Source of the DNA: Synanceia verrucosa | Lineage: Eukaryota > Chordata > Actinopteri > Perciformes > Synanceiidae | Direction: 5' to 3' | Length of the DNA: 64,000 nucleotides | Assembly (NCBI GenBank): GCA_029721515.1 | Contig: CM056567.1 | Coordinates: 3,702,007 to 3,766,006, forward strand | In this document: piece by piece, positions 1 to 11,600 of the stretch | Layout: each line of letters begins with the position of its first letter | Position numbering within the stretch: position 1 is the stretch's first letter | The notes under the pieces: generated by a model | What the model saw: the letters and a program-made list of their open reading frames with translations, nothing else | What the model was told of the DNA's origin: nothing | The model's database searches: none | Translations under genes and position numbers: made by a program

Positions 1-1615
1 AGGCTTGTTGTGCGCATGAGGACAGCTTAGTCTCCATTCTTATCTCGTATACCAACACTGTTTGCAAAGCAGCTCGCCGCTTTCACTGCGATATGCTAAA
101 TAAATAGATAAGAAGGAAAAAGGCAGATATACTCTGTAGGGGACAATAGAGATGAGGGGGTTAAGGACACTGAAAGAGACGTTGGTCACTCCAGTGTTTG
201 TGCTGTGTAGAGACAAACACACTCACCTCAATACATTTTGTAGTTTTAAGATTGGTGTCAAACGTGACACTTTAATATGCAGCTTGGGCCACTCTCGAGG
301 AGGAGGAGAGGAAGGAGGAGAAAATGGAGAAACAGAATAAGTGAAGGAGAAACATTTTATTCTGGGAGGTAAAGAGAGACAGGAAAGGCCTTACATTGTA
401 GGCCATTCATCAGCGCTCCGCTTCCCTCCCGCTCGGCCATGTGCCATGTTGACATAGCTAAATTAAACAGCTTTTATTGGGCTCAGTTTCTTGCTTAGCT
501 CACTTCTCAAAATGTCAGTATTTCTCTCATTTCTCATCGAGCCGGGGGCCCCAGAGATCTGCAGACGCTCGCTCACGGTTATGAGCGGACACACACATAT
601 ACGGTATATAACACACACACACACACTCCTCTGCAGACTAAAAGATGCACTGATGCACACGTATCATTTATCTATCCATTTATGCTGTATGTTGTGAGCT
701 GTAAAGACCCTATGTGTCACTCTTTCCATACGGCCTGTTGATATTAAGGAGCCATGAAACTTTAAATTGAGCCCCATAAAAGCTGAAGAGAGAGCTTTGA
801 ATGTGTATGTTAATTGCCTCGCTGCCGTTCGACTCGTTTAGCATCACCCTCGGGGGGTTGATGCAGACTGCCTCCATTTTGAACAGTTTCATTGACGTGT
901 AGCATAAAGGCTTTTTTATGAACACCTTAAATCATGCATACTTTACTGATTGGACGCTATATGTTAGCCAAAACCCTGTTGCTCCGATGTTTGGACGGCT
1001 TTTCCACTTTGGGCGTCGTGGTTTGGTGCCAGGGGTTTATATGCCATTCTGCACTACAGGGGGGTATTGAGACTTATGTCCACATGTTGGCGTTGGCATC
1101 GCTAGACGGTAGCCTGAAAAAACATTGTATATGTCCAAGAGTATTTATGCTCTGCTACCTGATAGGAACGTTCTACGATATATCCTGCTTTCTTTACAGT
1201 GGCTTCATTTTTTGCACATTATTTATTTACTTAGGAACTAGGTTGCAGAAAAATGTGTACATATATTCAGTATGAGTTTTGAGTTTTGCACTCAATGTCT
1301 CCAGAAATAGCATGAAGACAGACATACCTGCTTCATACGCTGAGAGCAGATGGAATAAAGCTGGTTAGCTTCATGGATCATCTCTGCACAATAAATAGTA
1401 CAATGTTGCCGCCTCATGTAACTCTATTAAGTATGGATTTCCACTTCAATTATCTTCTTAAACCATTTCTGCTAAATGTAACTCCAGATTAATTTCAGAT
1501 CTAATTTCAAGGCCATGAATATCCTCTTATCCTTAATTGCTCGATATGCTCCTCTGCCATATTAATTAAGAATCATAAAAGTAACACACCTGTTTCTTCT
1601 GTGTCTTCTTTCTAG
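1..1615 (+). other. jarid2: jarid2 intron (3' part)
   Basis: No exon is recognisable here; the acceptor is the AG at 1614-1615 after a pyrimidine-rich stretch. The interval holds a short CA run near 610-626. From about 1370 to 1600 it is AT-rich with several TAAT/ATTA cores, including TTAATTAAG near 1562. The 113-codon open frame at 934-1275 has no protein-like composition and I regard it as chance. Confidence 0.7.
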
Positions 1616-1860
1616 TCTTCAATAGCCACGGTAAAGCAGGGACCAGAGAGAGTCCGAGGCCCAAGGCGGGAACTCACGGCAGGGATGCTCCTGCTCCGCC
1701 ACTGCCACCTCCTCCACCTCCACCTCCGCCCCTCCTGAGGGAGCGCAGTGAGCGGGCGGAGGCACGGGAGCATGCCAGGGAGCAGCAGGCCCTGGCCAAC
1801 AGTCGAGGCTCCGCCAATGGGCTGCCGCCGAGGAGAGCTGCCGAGGAGCTACGCAAACAG
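1616..1860 (+). CDS. jarid2: jarid2 exon (window exon 1), polyproline segment
   Basis: The exon begins with two bases that complete a Val codon (V-F-N-S-H-G-K), matching the human NGHVFNGSS region. A run PPLPPPPPPPPPLL follows, then a charged Glu/Arg stretch, and it ends AAEELRKQ, equal to human DLRKQ before VSKVNG. Donor is GTACCG at 1861. The N-terminal PRC2/H2AK119ub-interaction parts of JARID2 lie in exons upstream of the window. Confidence 0.92.
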
Positions 1861-4800
1861 GTACCGTATGGGCCGGAGTGTCATTACCTCTAAATATCAC
1901 ACAGAGAGCATGAAAGCATTTTCTATAGCTTTCTCAGGAGATGTTGGAAATGTGAGTGAGGCATGCAGGGGAAGTATCCTCCTCTAGGGAAGCTTGTGTT
2001 TACATTAGCCGTGGTATGACAAGACATATCATGGGATATTCTCTATTTGTGAGAAGCTCAAGGTGCAGAATGCTTGTTTGAAATCATCTTGTTTTATCTG
2101 GGCCTTTCTTATCTAGCTCCTCTACTTCCTTTTTACTGCTGATTTCCTCCCATCCTTTCCTTTCCTCCATGCTCTTCCTTTTCCTCTCCTCCATCCATTA
2201 TGTCTGAGAGAGTAATGATTGTGTTTTGGCCTGCTGCGACTGCAGCTATATTTAGTAGTGCTGGCGAGGGCCTGTGAAAGCCCGCCTCGCTCTTAGCAGG
2301 TTTCAAGGAACCCCGTAAAGTGAAAGAAGAGGAGGAGACGGTAGAAAGGGGGCAGAGGTGGCATTTGTATCATCACATTAGCTAGCCAGCTGAGGCAACA
2401 CATCTTCTCCCTTTGCTTCCTTTTTGTTTCATTTCCCATTTCCACCGCTGCCTTTTCCTTCCTGTCAAATGCCACCCTCTCCAGTGTTGTTGTTGTTGTT
2501 GTTGTTGATGCACTCAGGCATGTGCTTCAGGTTTTAAAGTGGCTGAATTGTCCCGTAAAACCAACAATGAATCTCAATGAGAGCGACTGCCTGCCAAGAC
2601 AAACTTCAGCCTCACTTACTCACCAGTCTTTGTTCCATCACTCTTCCTCTACTCGCTTTCTTTTCCTATTCACTGTTGGCACCCTGTGTGGTTTTTTTTG
2701 ACTCCTCTCGTGCTGCGATTTGTATTTTAAGTCTTGCTCTCTCTCCACCTTTCTCTCGTTATATCTCCTTCTCCCTTCATTCTCTACTCTCTCTCTCCTG
2801 TGTCAAACAGACGGATCTTGCCCTTGACAACATGGCTCCTATCATTTGGAAGGATTAGTGCTTCTTTTTTTTTCTCTCCCTCTCGCTCCCCCTTCAATTA
2901 GCATGAACAGTATGTGCGTTAACCATGTGTGTCCGAGACTCGCACACATTTCATGCACACAGCCGACTGCGAAAATACAGGCTAAGCCATATAAAAGGTT
3001 AAGTGATTATGTAGCCGTAAAAACGAAACCAGGGGTTGTGTGTGTAAAACCGAAGGGTAAAGGCATTACCATAATTCAATTCACCGCGATTCACTTCCGC
3101 TTAATTTAATAGCGGCTTGTATCAACAAAATACATGCGCCGTAACGGGACCTTTTTATAAAACAATATGATTCTATCCATTTTAATTAAATAACAAAAGC
3201 GGGATGTCAGCAAAGCAGCTGCACAGATCAGCGAACGCAGGTGTGCAGGGCCGAACCATTTAGCCGACTCGGCATCATTTGAAAGGGACTCTGCACTTTC
3301 TTGTTTAGTTGTTTGTCCTCAGCCATCATCAGTTAACCTCATATTAGTACAACATGTAGAAACCACAGCAGAATAAGATTAAATAATGTTGCTTTCTCTC
3401 ACCAGCTGCACTACGTAGATCTCCCCCTGTTGGTTTGTAAAAAGGGGGTTTTGCATTGTGTGTGTTATTAGTGCCGGGCTGTAGTGACCTTTCTCTCGCT
3501 GCTTAAAAGTCAACCTGCCCAGGGCCGCATCACATCGCTCCCTAATAAGACAGCAGAGGGGAAAGGAGGCTTAAGCTGGATTTATGCCTCGCCGCCGTCG
3601 AGGTGCTCCGGCAGTGGCGCCGTAAATGACTCCAGCACAGGAATTGATTTGTAGTTCAGCACAGGATTTAACCCGTTGATAGTCAACGCAAAACCGTAAC
3701 GCTTGATGGATGTGTTGTGTGCCATCGAGCCGTGTCGCGCGTTCATTATACGCACAAAGTTATGGTGTTTGCATTATTTTATTCTTCTGGTAATAGAAAG
3801 CGTCACGGTGAGGACGAGGAGGCATTTTTTTTGTTGTCTTCACTTCAACGGTCTCTCACAGCGTCAGGATCATGTTTGACAAGCTGACAAAGAAGCAGAA
3901 ATCTGTGTGAATCAAAATGTGCACAACCTCTGCTGTATCTCCTGTCCTTCATCAGTCAGAAGAGCTTTGCAAGGGTTAAACTTTCTCCTGTCTTCCTCCA
4001 TCGTCTGGCTGGCCTTCTCGCTCCCCGCCACCCCCTCCTCTTCTTCTTCTCAGGGCCGGCTCCTGCAGATGTTGCCTGTTAAAAATCTTCCTGCCAGGCC
4101 TCAGCTGGGCTATAGCAACACATGATGTCATCTAGACCCACCTCCCTCTCCCTCCCCTTCCCTCCTCTTCCTCGCTCACATGCGACCGAAATCCACTCCT
4201 GGCAGTCTCTGGCTGCATGTGTGTGGTTTCTATTTTTTCCTCTTGGCTTCATTGTCTCTCTTGTTCTGTTCATCGTCCTGTTCATTTCTTTTCTAATTTT
4301 TCTGCCTCTACCAGTTAGCGTTAATGAGCTTCCCTGACTTTCTTTCTTTCTTTCTTACATCCTGCTGCCTCTTCTCTCTCTGCATTGTATTTTGTCCCCT
4401 CATCGTCACTCTCTTGCCATCCTTCTTTTCCACCAGACCGAATAATTAAAGAGAGAAAAAGTGATGGAGACTTGCCGAGCTCCCCTTAAAGAGAGCCGGT
4501 CCTCTGAGCCCTCCTGTGGCGAGATGCCGTCATGACAGCGACTCTCGCCGATTCAGTGCTTTTCAGCAAAATGTGGCTGGAGGAATATAGAAGCTATCTG
4601 GACACTTTAAACTTTGCATTGCTTCGGAAACAGAAAGGCCAAACTCTGTGAGATTATATTAAATTTCTTAAGGCAGTGCCTGTTGCTCAGCCTCCCTTTC
4701 ATCCTTTTCCTCTCCTCGCTCTTTCTCTCCTCGTCACCCTGTGTTTCTCCATTGTGAGGAGTGTTTGTGTGTTGGAGGGGAATGATTGACAGAGCCTGGG

Positions 4801-5655
4801 TTAGGTTTCAGTCCCCCCTTATCTTTTAATGGCCTGGTCTTTGTGTCGGCCCCCCGCCACCTGAGACGAACACAATGCAACACATCCACACACACATATA
4901 TACGCACACACACAGTGTGTGACACGAGAGCCCTTCAAAGGCAAACCTGTCAATGGGCCGGCTGTCACCTCCCTCCTGTGGCGCCCCGACTGTGATTGAT
5001 AACTCCATCTCTCCCATGCCTCCTCCTTTGTTTCCTCCGTGGTTCACTTCCAGCTAGTCTGGACACGGCGACACGCAGATACCGTAGATTGATGGCGACG
5101 AACACGGGATCGTAAATTTTCTGATGACAGTCACGGCTCGGTGATGGCTGACGTGTCTAGTCCTGCTTTGCATGCATTGTTTAGAAATTTGAGAATAAAA
5201 ATGAAAAAGCATGTTTTCTCCTTGAACTAAATGCAATAGGAACACATTAAAAATGAGCTCATACAGATATAAGCAGCCAAATAGTGATTTTTGACTTAAC
5301 AAGACATGGTAGACGTCTCTCTCTTTCTGTCGAACACACAGAGACCAATCAGAGAGGGTGAAGGGAAGCAGAAAACTCCTGGCGGCTCTGAAAGTGGGCC
5401 ATGAAAACAACACAGGCAGGGAGAGGGAGGTATTCTTAGACTCACATGCAGGGGAAATAGAAGTGGGGATAGAAATAGCTAAACAGAGACCTGTACACAG
5501 TTGGATTTTTCTGATCCAGCTGTGAAGCTCTAAGGGAGAGGGTGACCATGTTTCTTCCCACAGCTGGAGCCCACAGTGGGCCGGCCATGGAACCAGACAC
5601 CACTGAAAAAAAAACTCCAGCTGGGGGCCTCAAAGGCTTCACATGCAACCTCTAT

Positions 5656-5693
<38 letters not shown>

Positions 5694-8600
5694 AGCTTTA
5701 TTCATAGCTCCAAATTTAATTATAGCATTTATAGTCAACTCATAGCAAATATAAGGCTGTTGTTATGGGCCTGGATGGGATCTGATTCCATCCCAGTGAC
5801 CCCACCTTCTACCTCAGACTGTCCAGCCATCTGCTAGCACAAACCACCGAGCCATCACTGCTCTCCCATCTTGTGTCATCTCGCTCTAAACTCTTGTTTA
5901 TCTCGGGATGTTGTGGTTCTGGTTTTGGTTTGAGCATATCCTTTTCTAAATCTCAGATTTTGTGTTGACAGCCGCTTGAGCTGCAGTTTGCTAAAGTGAG
6001 CTGCATTTAAAGTATAGTAATCAAGACAGTTGATCGGTTCGAATGAATAGCGTAGGCTTCCACTACTATGTTTGGATTTCATTGTGGAGTGTAGGTGCAC
6101 CCACGCCCTGCATCAATCCTGCATGCAGGGGCGTCCATGCATATTTTTTGCTTGACATTCACTGATGTGATTCTTTCATATATTTAAGCTTACCGCCTCC
6201 TTTCTTTTCCAGCCCAGATTTGAGTTTTCTGATATATTTCCCAAATATTTCTTCATCGTTATTGATGCACAATATTGTGATAAGATTACTTATGCCGTTC
6301 ATCTAACATGTACAATCTCTCTCGACCTTCTCTGTCGATCTCAGGTCTCTAAAGTGAACGGGCTGACGCGGGCGGGCTCGGCACAAACTGTTGGCGGTGC
6401 CAAAAAGAGCCGCGACTTCCGACTGCCGTCCAAAACTGTGAAGAAGTACACAGCCACCGTGTCCAAGGGCCACGTCACCTACACCAAAGCCAAACAGAAA
6501 GAACTGGGCAAGAAAACCAAACTCAGCAGCAGCAACAAACACAACAGCGCCGCCTCGGCACCATCGTCAGCGAACAATCACAATCAGCACAGCCAGCCAG
6601 CAGCCAGCAATGGGCTGGCCAACTCAGGAAAAGCAGCGGCACCAGCCCACTACAGCAATGCAAAAACCCGCAAACAGGTGCTACTATCCAATGGGCTGCA
6701 CAATGTGGCTGCCGGCGCCCGCCTCAATGGCAGGCTAAATGGGCAGCGGCACAACACCCTGGCTAAGGAGGACGGGCAGAGACAGTGCCAGCAGGGTGAG
6801 TGCCCAGGTCGAGAGGGACTGCGTAACTCCAAGCGGCGTCTGGAGGTGGTCCTCAATTCTGTGGGGACCGGGGTCCTTGAGCAGAAAGCCAAAACCACTG
6901 GCACTGATGCCAAGAAGGCCAAGCTTCAGCCCACGCCTCTGGAGACACGCAGCAGCAGCAAGAAGGTCGCCAATCAGGAGAAAGCTGCCACACAAACCGC
7001 CGCCCCTACCACTCCACTTTCTAACGGACACGAATCAGACACACCCCATTCTCCCAAACAAACTCCACCTGTCACCCCACTTCCTCCTCCTACCCCCCCT
7101 CCTCAACAAACCCCGCCTCCTTCTACACCAGCAGCCAATGTGGAGCCGGTGAACCAGCGACCCAAGCGGGCATCGGCCGGCAAGCTGATGTTGATTAGAC
7201 AAGCACAGCAGCAGCAGAGCAGGTCTCATGGTCGGAGCTCCTCTTCTTCCTCCCCCTCATCAGGGCAGAATCACCCACTGAACCCCAGTCGTGCCAGCAC
7301 TACCTCAGACTCCCAACAAACCTCTGTGTCCTCCTCCACCGCCTGCTCCCCGCTTGCTTCCACCAACAACCCCGGACAGCTCAAACCAGCAGCTTTTCGG
7401 CCCGTTGACCGCGACAAGGAGTGGGAGCGTGAGAAAGAGATGGCACGCCAAAAGGAGCGTGAGCAGGAGAAAGAGTTGGAGCGCCAGCGGAGCAGGCCAG
7501 AAGGCTGGGCAGCGCTGGGCGAAGCCCCTGCCTTGCGGCCTCTGCCGCGGGAGTTCCAAGACCCCCTGGTGTACTTGGATGCGGTCAGGGAACGAGCTGA
7601 GGTGGCTGGCATGTGCCGCGTGGTGCCGCCACCAGACTGGCGGCCGGAGTGCAAGCTGAGCGAGGAGATGCGTTTTGTTACACAGGTGCAGAGGGTCCAC
7701 ATGCTGGGCCGGCGCTGGGGCCCCAACGTGCAGCGGCTAGCCTGCATTCGCAAGCACCTCAAATCTCAGGGCATTACCATGGATGAGCCGCCTGTCATTG
7801 GTGAGTGAGCCAAATACACACACATGTTTATATGAATGTGCACAAGGTGGTTTAGTCTGCAAAACTGCTTCCTGAATTGATTGAATTAACTAAGCAATAA
7901 GCCACAGGTTCTTCCTGGCAGGCTACCACTGAGGACCAGCGCTATTGATTTTATGAGAGTGTATTAAACCCAAACACCCCCTTCCAAACTCAACCGTCTC
8001 CACTTGTGGATGTTAATCTCTCACAGCCTCTGTTGTATGTAAAGATAGGACATATTAAAGAAAACACCTTTTACCTCCTCGATATCTTTCACTTTTCAAA
8101 CTTTTTGTCACAACAAGCAGCCATCTGTTCCTGTTTCCATCAGTATCAATGGTGCTCTGAAAGCTTCAGTGGCTTTCTGCCTGATTTTATCTTGTGTTTA
8201 TAGATGACAATAGCAATATGGAACCACTTAGGAAAGGGCCTGACAGGCTACAATACAATATTGTCCTCATATTGTCTGGTCATCTTCCATTTTTCACAGT
8301 GACATCAAGTTATTATGAGCCTTTAAACATCTCATTTAGACCGAAGGTATATATCTGAGTTGTCTGTTGAGTTTAATTTTGTGTTGTGCTGTGTTTGTTG
8401 CTGTTATGTACAGCTGTATTCAGATTAGCCCAGTGTGAGTACAGTTAGTGTGAGACTGTTAGCCAGAGAGACCTGGCAGCCAGTGAGCCACAGCAGAGAG
8501 GCTTCATCCAGCCAGGATACCCTGGATCCAAACAACTCCTTTACTGCGCCCAGCAGATCAGTTCTACACGAACAGAGTTTGTGTTTCTGTTTGGCACTGG

Positions 8601-11600
8601 GATGGTTTAGATCATTTTGAAAGGCGATAGCTCAATTGGCTGTTTCAAATGAAACGGGCTATTTAAGTTCAGGATTTTTCCCTTCATCTTCTTTTTGTCC
8701 GTCTGCTCTTGCAGGTGGCTGTGAAGTGGACCTGTCACGTTTTTTCCAGCTCATCAACGACATGGGCGGCATGCAGCAGGTGATGGACCTGAAGAAGTGG
8801 ACCAAGCTAGCTGACCTTCTGCGCATCCCTAAGTCGGCGCAGGACCGGCTGGCCAAGCTGCAGGAAGCTTACCTCCAGTACATCCTCTCCTATGACTCGC
8901 TCAGCTCCGAGGAGCGTTTGCGACTGCAGGCCGAGGTGCTGCAGGAGAAAAAGAACCTGGAGTCCCGCCGGGGTCCTCTGGAGGGTCTCTCAGACTCCTC
9001 AGCACCAAGTGCACTGGTGCTGCCACGCTATGAGCCCAAGAATGGGCTAGCGGGCGGGATAGTGGGAGGGACGACAGGGAACCACCGCACCAATGGAGTG
9101 TATCACCGTCTGAAGGAGCTGGAGGCTCAGGTCAAAGCGGGCCGGCGCCGGCTCTTCGCTCAGGAAAAACAAGGCAAAGAGGACAGGCAGCATGGAGAGG
9201 AGCAGCATGAGCAGGAGGAGGACAGGGGCGTTCTCAGTGACCAGCACAAATGTATTAACAAGGTGAGGACATATTTGAACTACAGAGGCATGTGAGTGTA
9301 TCTTTTGCTTTCTTTCTAAAAGAGGGGTTATGATCATTAGTCATGATAGAGATGTCATGTTAGAGAGCTAGCAAGATTTGAAAGTGGCACCTCCTCTAAG
9401 TCTCCTCTAAGCTCCACCCCCTCTTCCAAAGCCACGCCCCCTCAAACTTGAACATCTGCGGGAGAGGAGAGCAGTTGTAAAACGTCCCATTCAAAGCCAA
9501 TATATCAATGTCATTTTATCACCTTTATAATGCAGACACTGGAGACTGGTGGTGCAATATGATCAAAATGTCATATCCTATAACCTCTTCAATAAAAGCG
9601 GCACCCACGACTGGCTTACATCCACAGAGAAGCTACTGTTAGCATCGGGCTAATACATGATACAAAAGTATCCAAGTTGGTAAACATTACCTATTTAGTG
9701 AAAATTTTTCTCTGCCGTTATACCCTAGAGAATGTATACTTGATTGGTATCTGATTGGTTCTTTCCATTCGAACTGAATGGCAGGGATTGGTCAGTTTTT
9801 ACAGTCCTGCAGCTGCCACAGAGGTCTGATTCTTCTCATTCCTTTTTCTGAACACATAATGTATTGATGCTCTCAGTGTGGAAGGACCATAAAAGTGCTT
9901 CTGAACAGAATGACAGACTATAGCTTTAAGCGCTAGTAACAGCTGGTATTGTTACTCACTCATGTCTGCCATCTCACTACTACCTGAACCAACACTGATG
10001 TCACACATGAGGTGCAAACAGCCTGCACCTTTCATAGTATCACTATCACGCTATAAAACAAACACCTTATCTTCAGAAGGAGCTAAGTTGTGCTATAAAT
10101 TGTTACAGCACTGTCAGTGTTGTCGGTCACATTATCACAGCTGTCACAGTGTGTGGTGTGTAAAAGCCAGCAGAGGTTTGCTGACATGCAGCAGTGTGTA
10201 AATGTAAATATAGCTGAAGTGTGAAGACCTGATGTGAGACCTTCCACGTCTGGTGGTTTTGCTGAATGTTTGGGTGCAGCTGTGTGTGGTAAGGTGGTCA
10301 GTAGTGTTGCTTGTGTGTGTGTGCACAGATATTAGATGGATTCCCACCTCCCCAGCCTGCTGGCCACTGTGTTGATTCTGGCTGGCTGAAATGTAGGTCA
10401 GAGAGAAGGCAGAGCTCAAACCAGGCCTTCCCCTCAGCGTGTCCCGCCCCCCCTCAAACCCCACCTCCTCTGCCTCCTTTAATCCATCCCTCTCCCCCAT
10501 GGCTTCTCTCCTCCAGACTTCGCTCTCAGCCATTTCCCCAAATCTCCAATCATGCCCAGACATCTTGCCAACCCCTCCGTCCCCACCATCAGTCCAACAA
10601 AGCCTAGCAGTGTATGAGTAGAAATCCACTTATGATTATTGGAATAATATTTATTTGCCCAGTGCTTGTTTGCACCTTTTGTCATATCACATCATCCTGA
10701 TGGGTGAAGCAGTAATTATTTCTGTCACTAAAATAACTTAATTCTGTGTCGGCTTTCTTGCTGTACAATCCTCCACCTTCCTCCAGTTTGATTTTCCACT
10801 TCCTCTGGTAACTAAATCCCTCCATATGACCTGAGATTGTCAACAGACTCAACTCAGTACAGTCCATAGACCTCTGGATTACAGGAGCACTATTCACCGT
10901 AGTGACCGATGTGAATGGCCGTCACCATCCTAACAGGACATGCTTGTCTAAATATGACCCATCACTTTTCTCCACGGCTCAGATTTGTATGCATTTTTCA
11001 TCACGAGTGGCCCCTAAGAGGAGGTTAAATTTCACTTTTTCCATCAAGAGAACAAAGTGCATGTCAAGGGTATAATTAACTCTAATTACTCCAGGAAAGG
11101 CTTGGATAAGTGCCGCTACTGACTCACCTAAAGGAGGTCTTACTAAGGCACAGCTTTGCAACCATGTATCTGTTGTAATAATATAAGTTGTTTTAAGGTC
11201 AATAAGTTTTTGAAAAACATCTGGATACCCAAGAAGGAAAAAAAAGAACAGAGATAAATTGTCACTGTTGAGATGAGGGATCTGCAAGGTCATCTTTCCG
11301 TATGTCTGCAGGCCCCAGGTTGGCAGATTTATGGTAACCTTCAAAACTTCTCTACAGCAGGAGTGTCCAGTGAAGAGGATCAAGTCCAGGAGAAATGATT
11401 CTGTGGCCTTTAAGGGAGCACAGAGGTGGAGCCGCACAGAAACACATGTACAGTCTTGTGACCATAATGCTGTCAAGCATCACTTTCTTCTCATGTTTTA
11501 TTCATGCTTCACTCTCAGTTCACATTCCCTATAGTTGTTTTAGCAGGACAGAAGACCATAAATATGTGGAGTGAAGTCTGTATTCCCCCCCAGACTCCTG

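Larger units (their letters stand above)
1861..6344 (+). other. jarid2: jarid2 intron, 4.5 kb, repeat bearing
   Basis: No coding signal. Contents: a GTT microsatellite (2485-2507), pyrimidine-rich stretches (about 2580-2800 and 4110-4440), a CpG-rich block near 3570-3800 that looks like a decayed dispersed fish repeat (its TTTATGC/GTCGAGG words are familiar, not checked), a CA-rich patch near 4886-4918 and a CA microsatellite (5658-5691). The acceptor is TCAG at 6341-6344. Confidence 0.7.

Noticed and set aside
934..1275. 113-codon plus-strand open frame
   Set aside because: Composition is Leu/Cys/Phe-rich with no motif, lies in a jarid2 intron, and has no splice or promoter context.
7271..7762. 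163-codon minus-strand frame and other overlapping frames in jarid2 exon 2
   Set aside because: Shadows of the well-supported plus-strand exon; Ser/Arg-rich products of its GC-rich codons.
10144..10629. 161-codon minus-strand open frame
   Set aside because: Encoded by simple GT/TA-rich and pyrimidine-rich sequence in an intron; no domain-like stretch.
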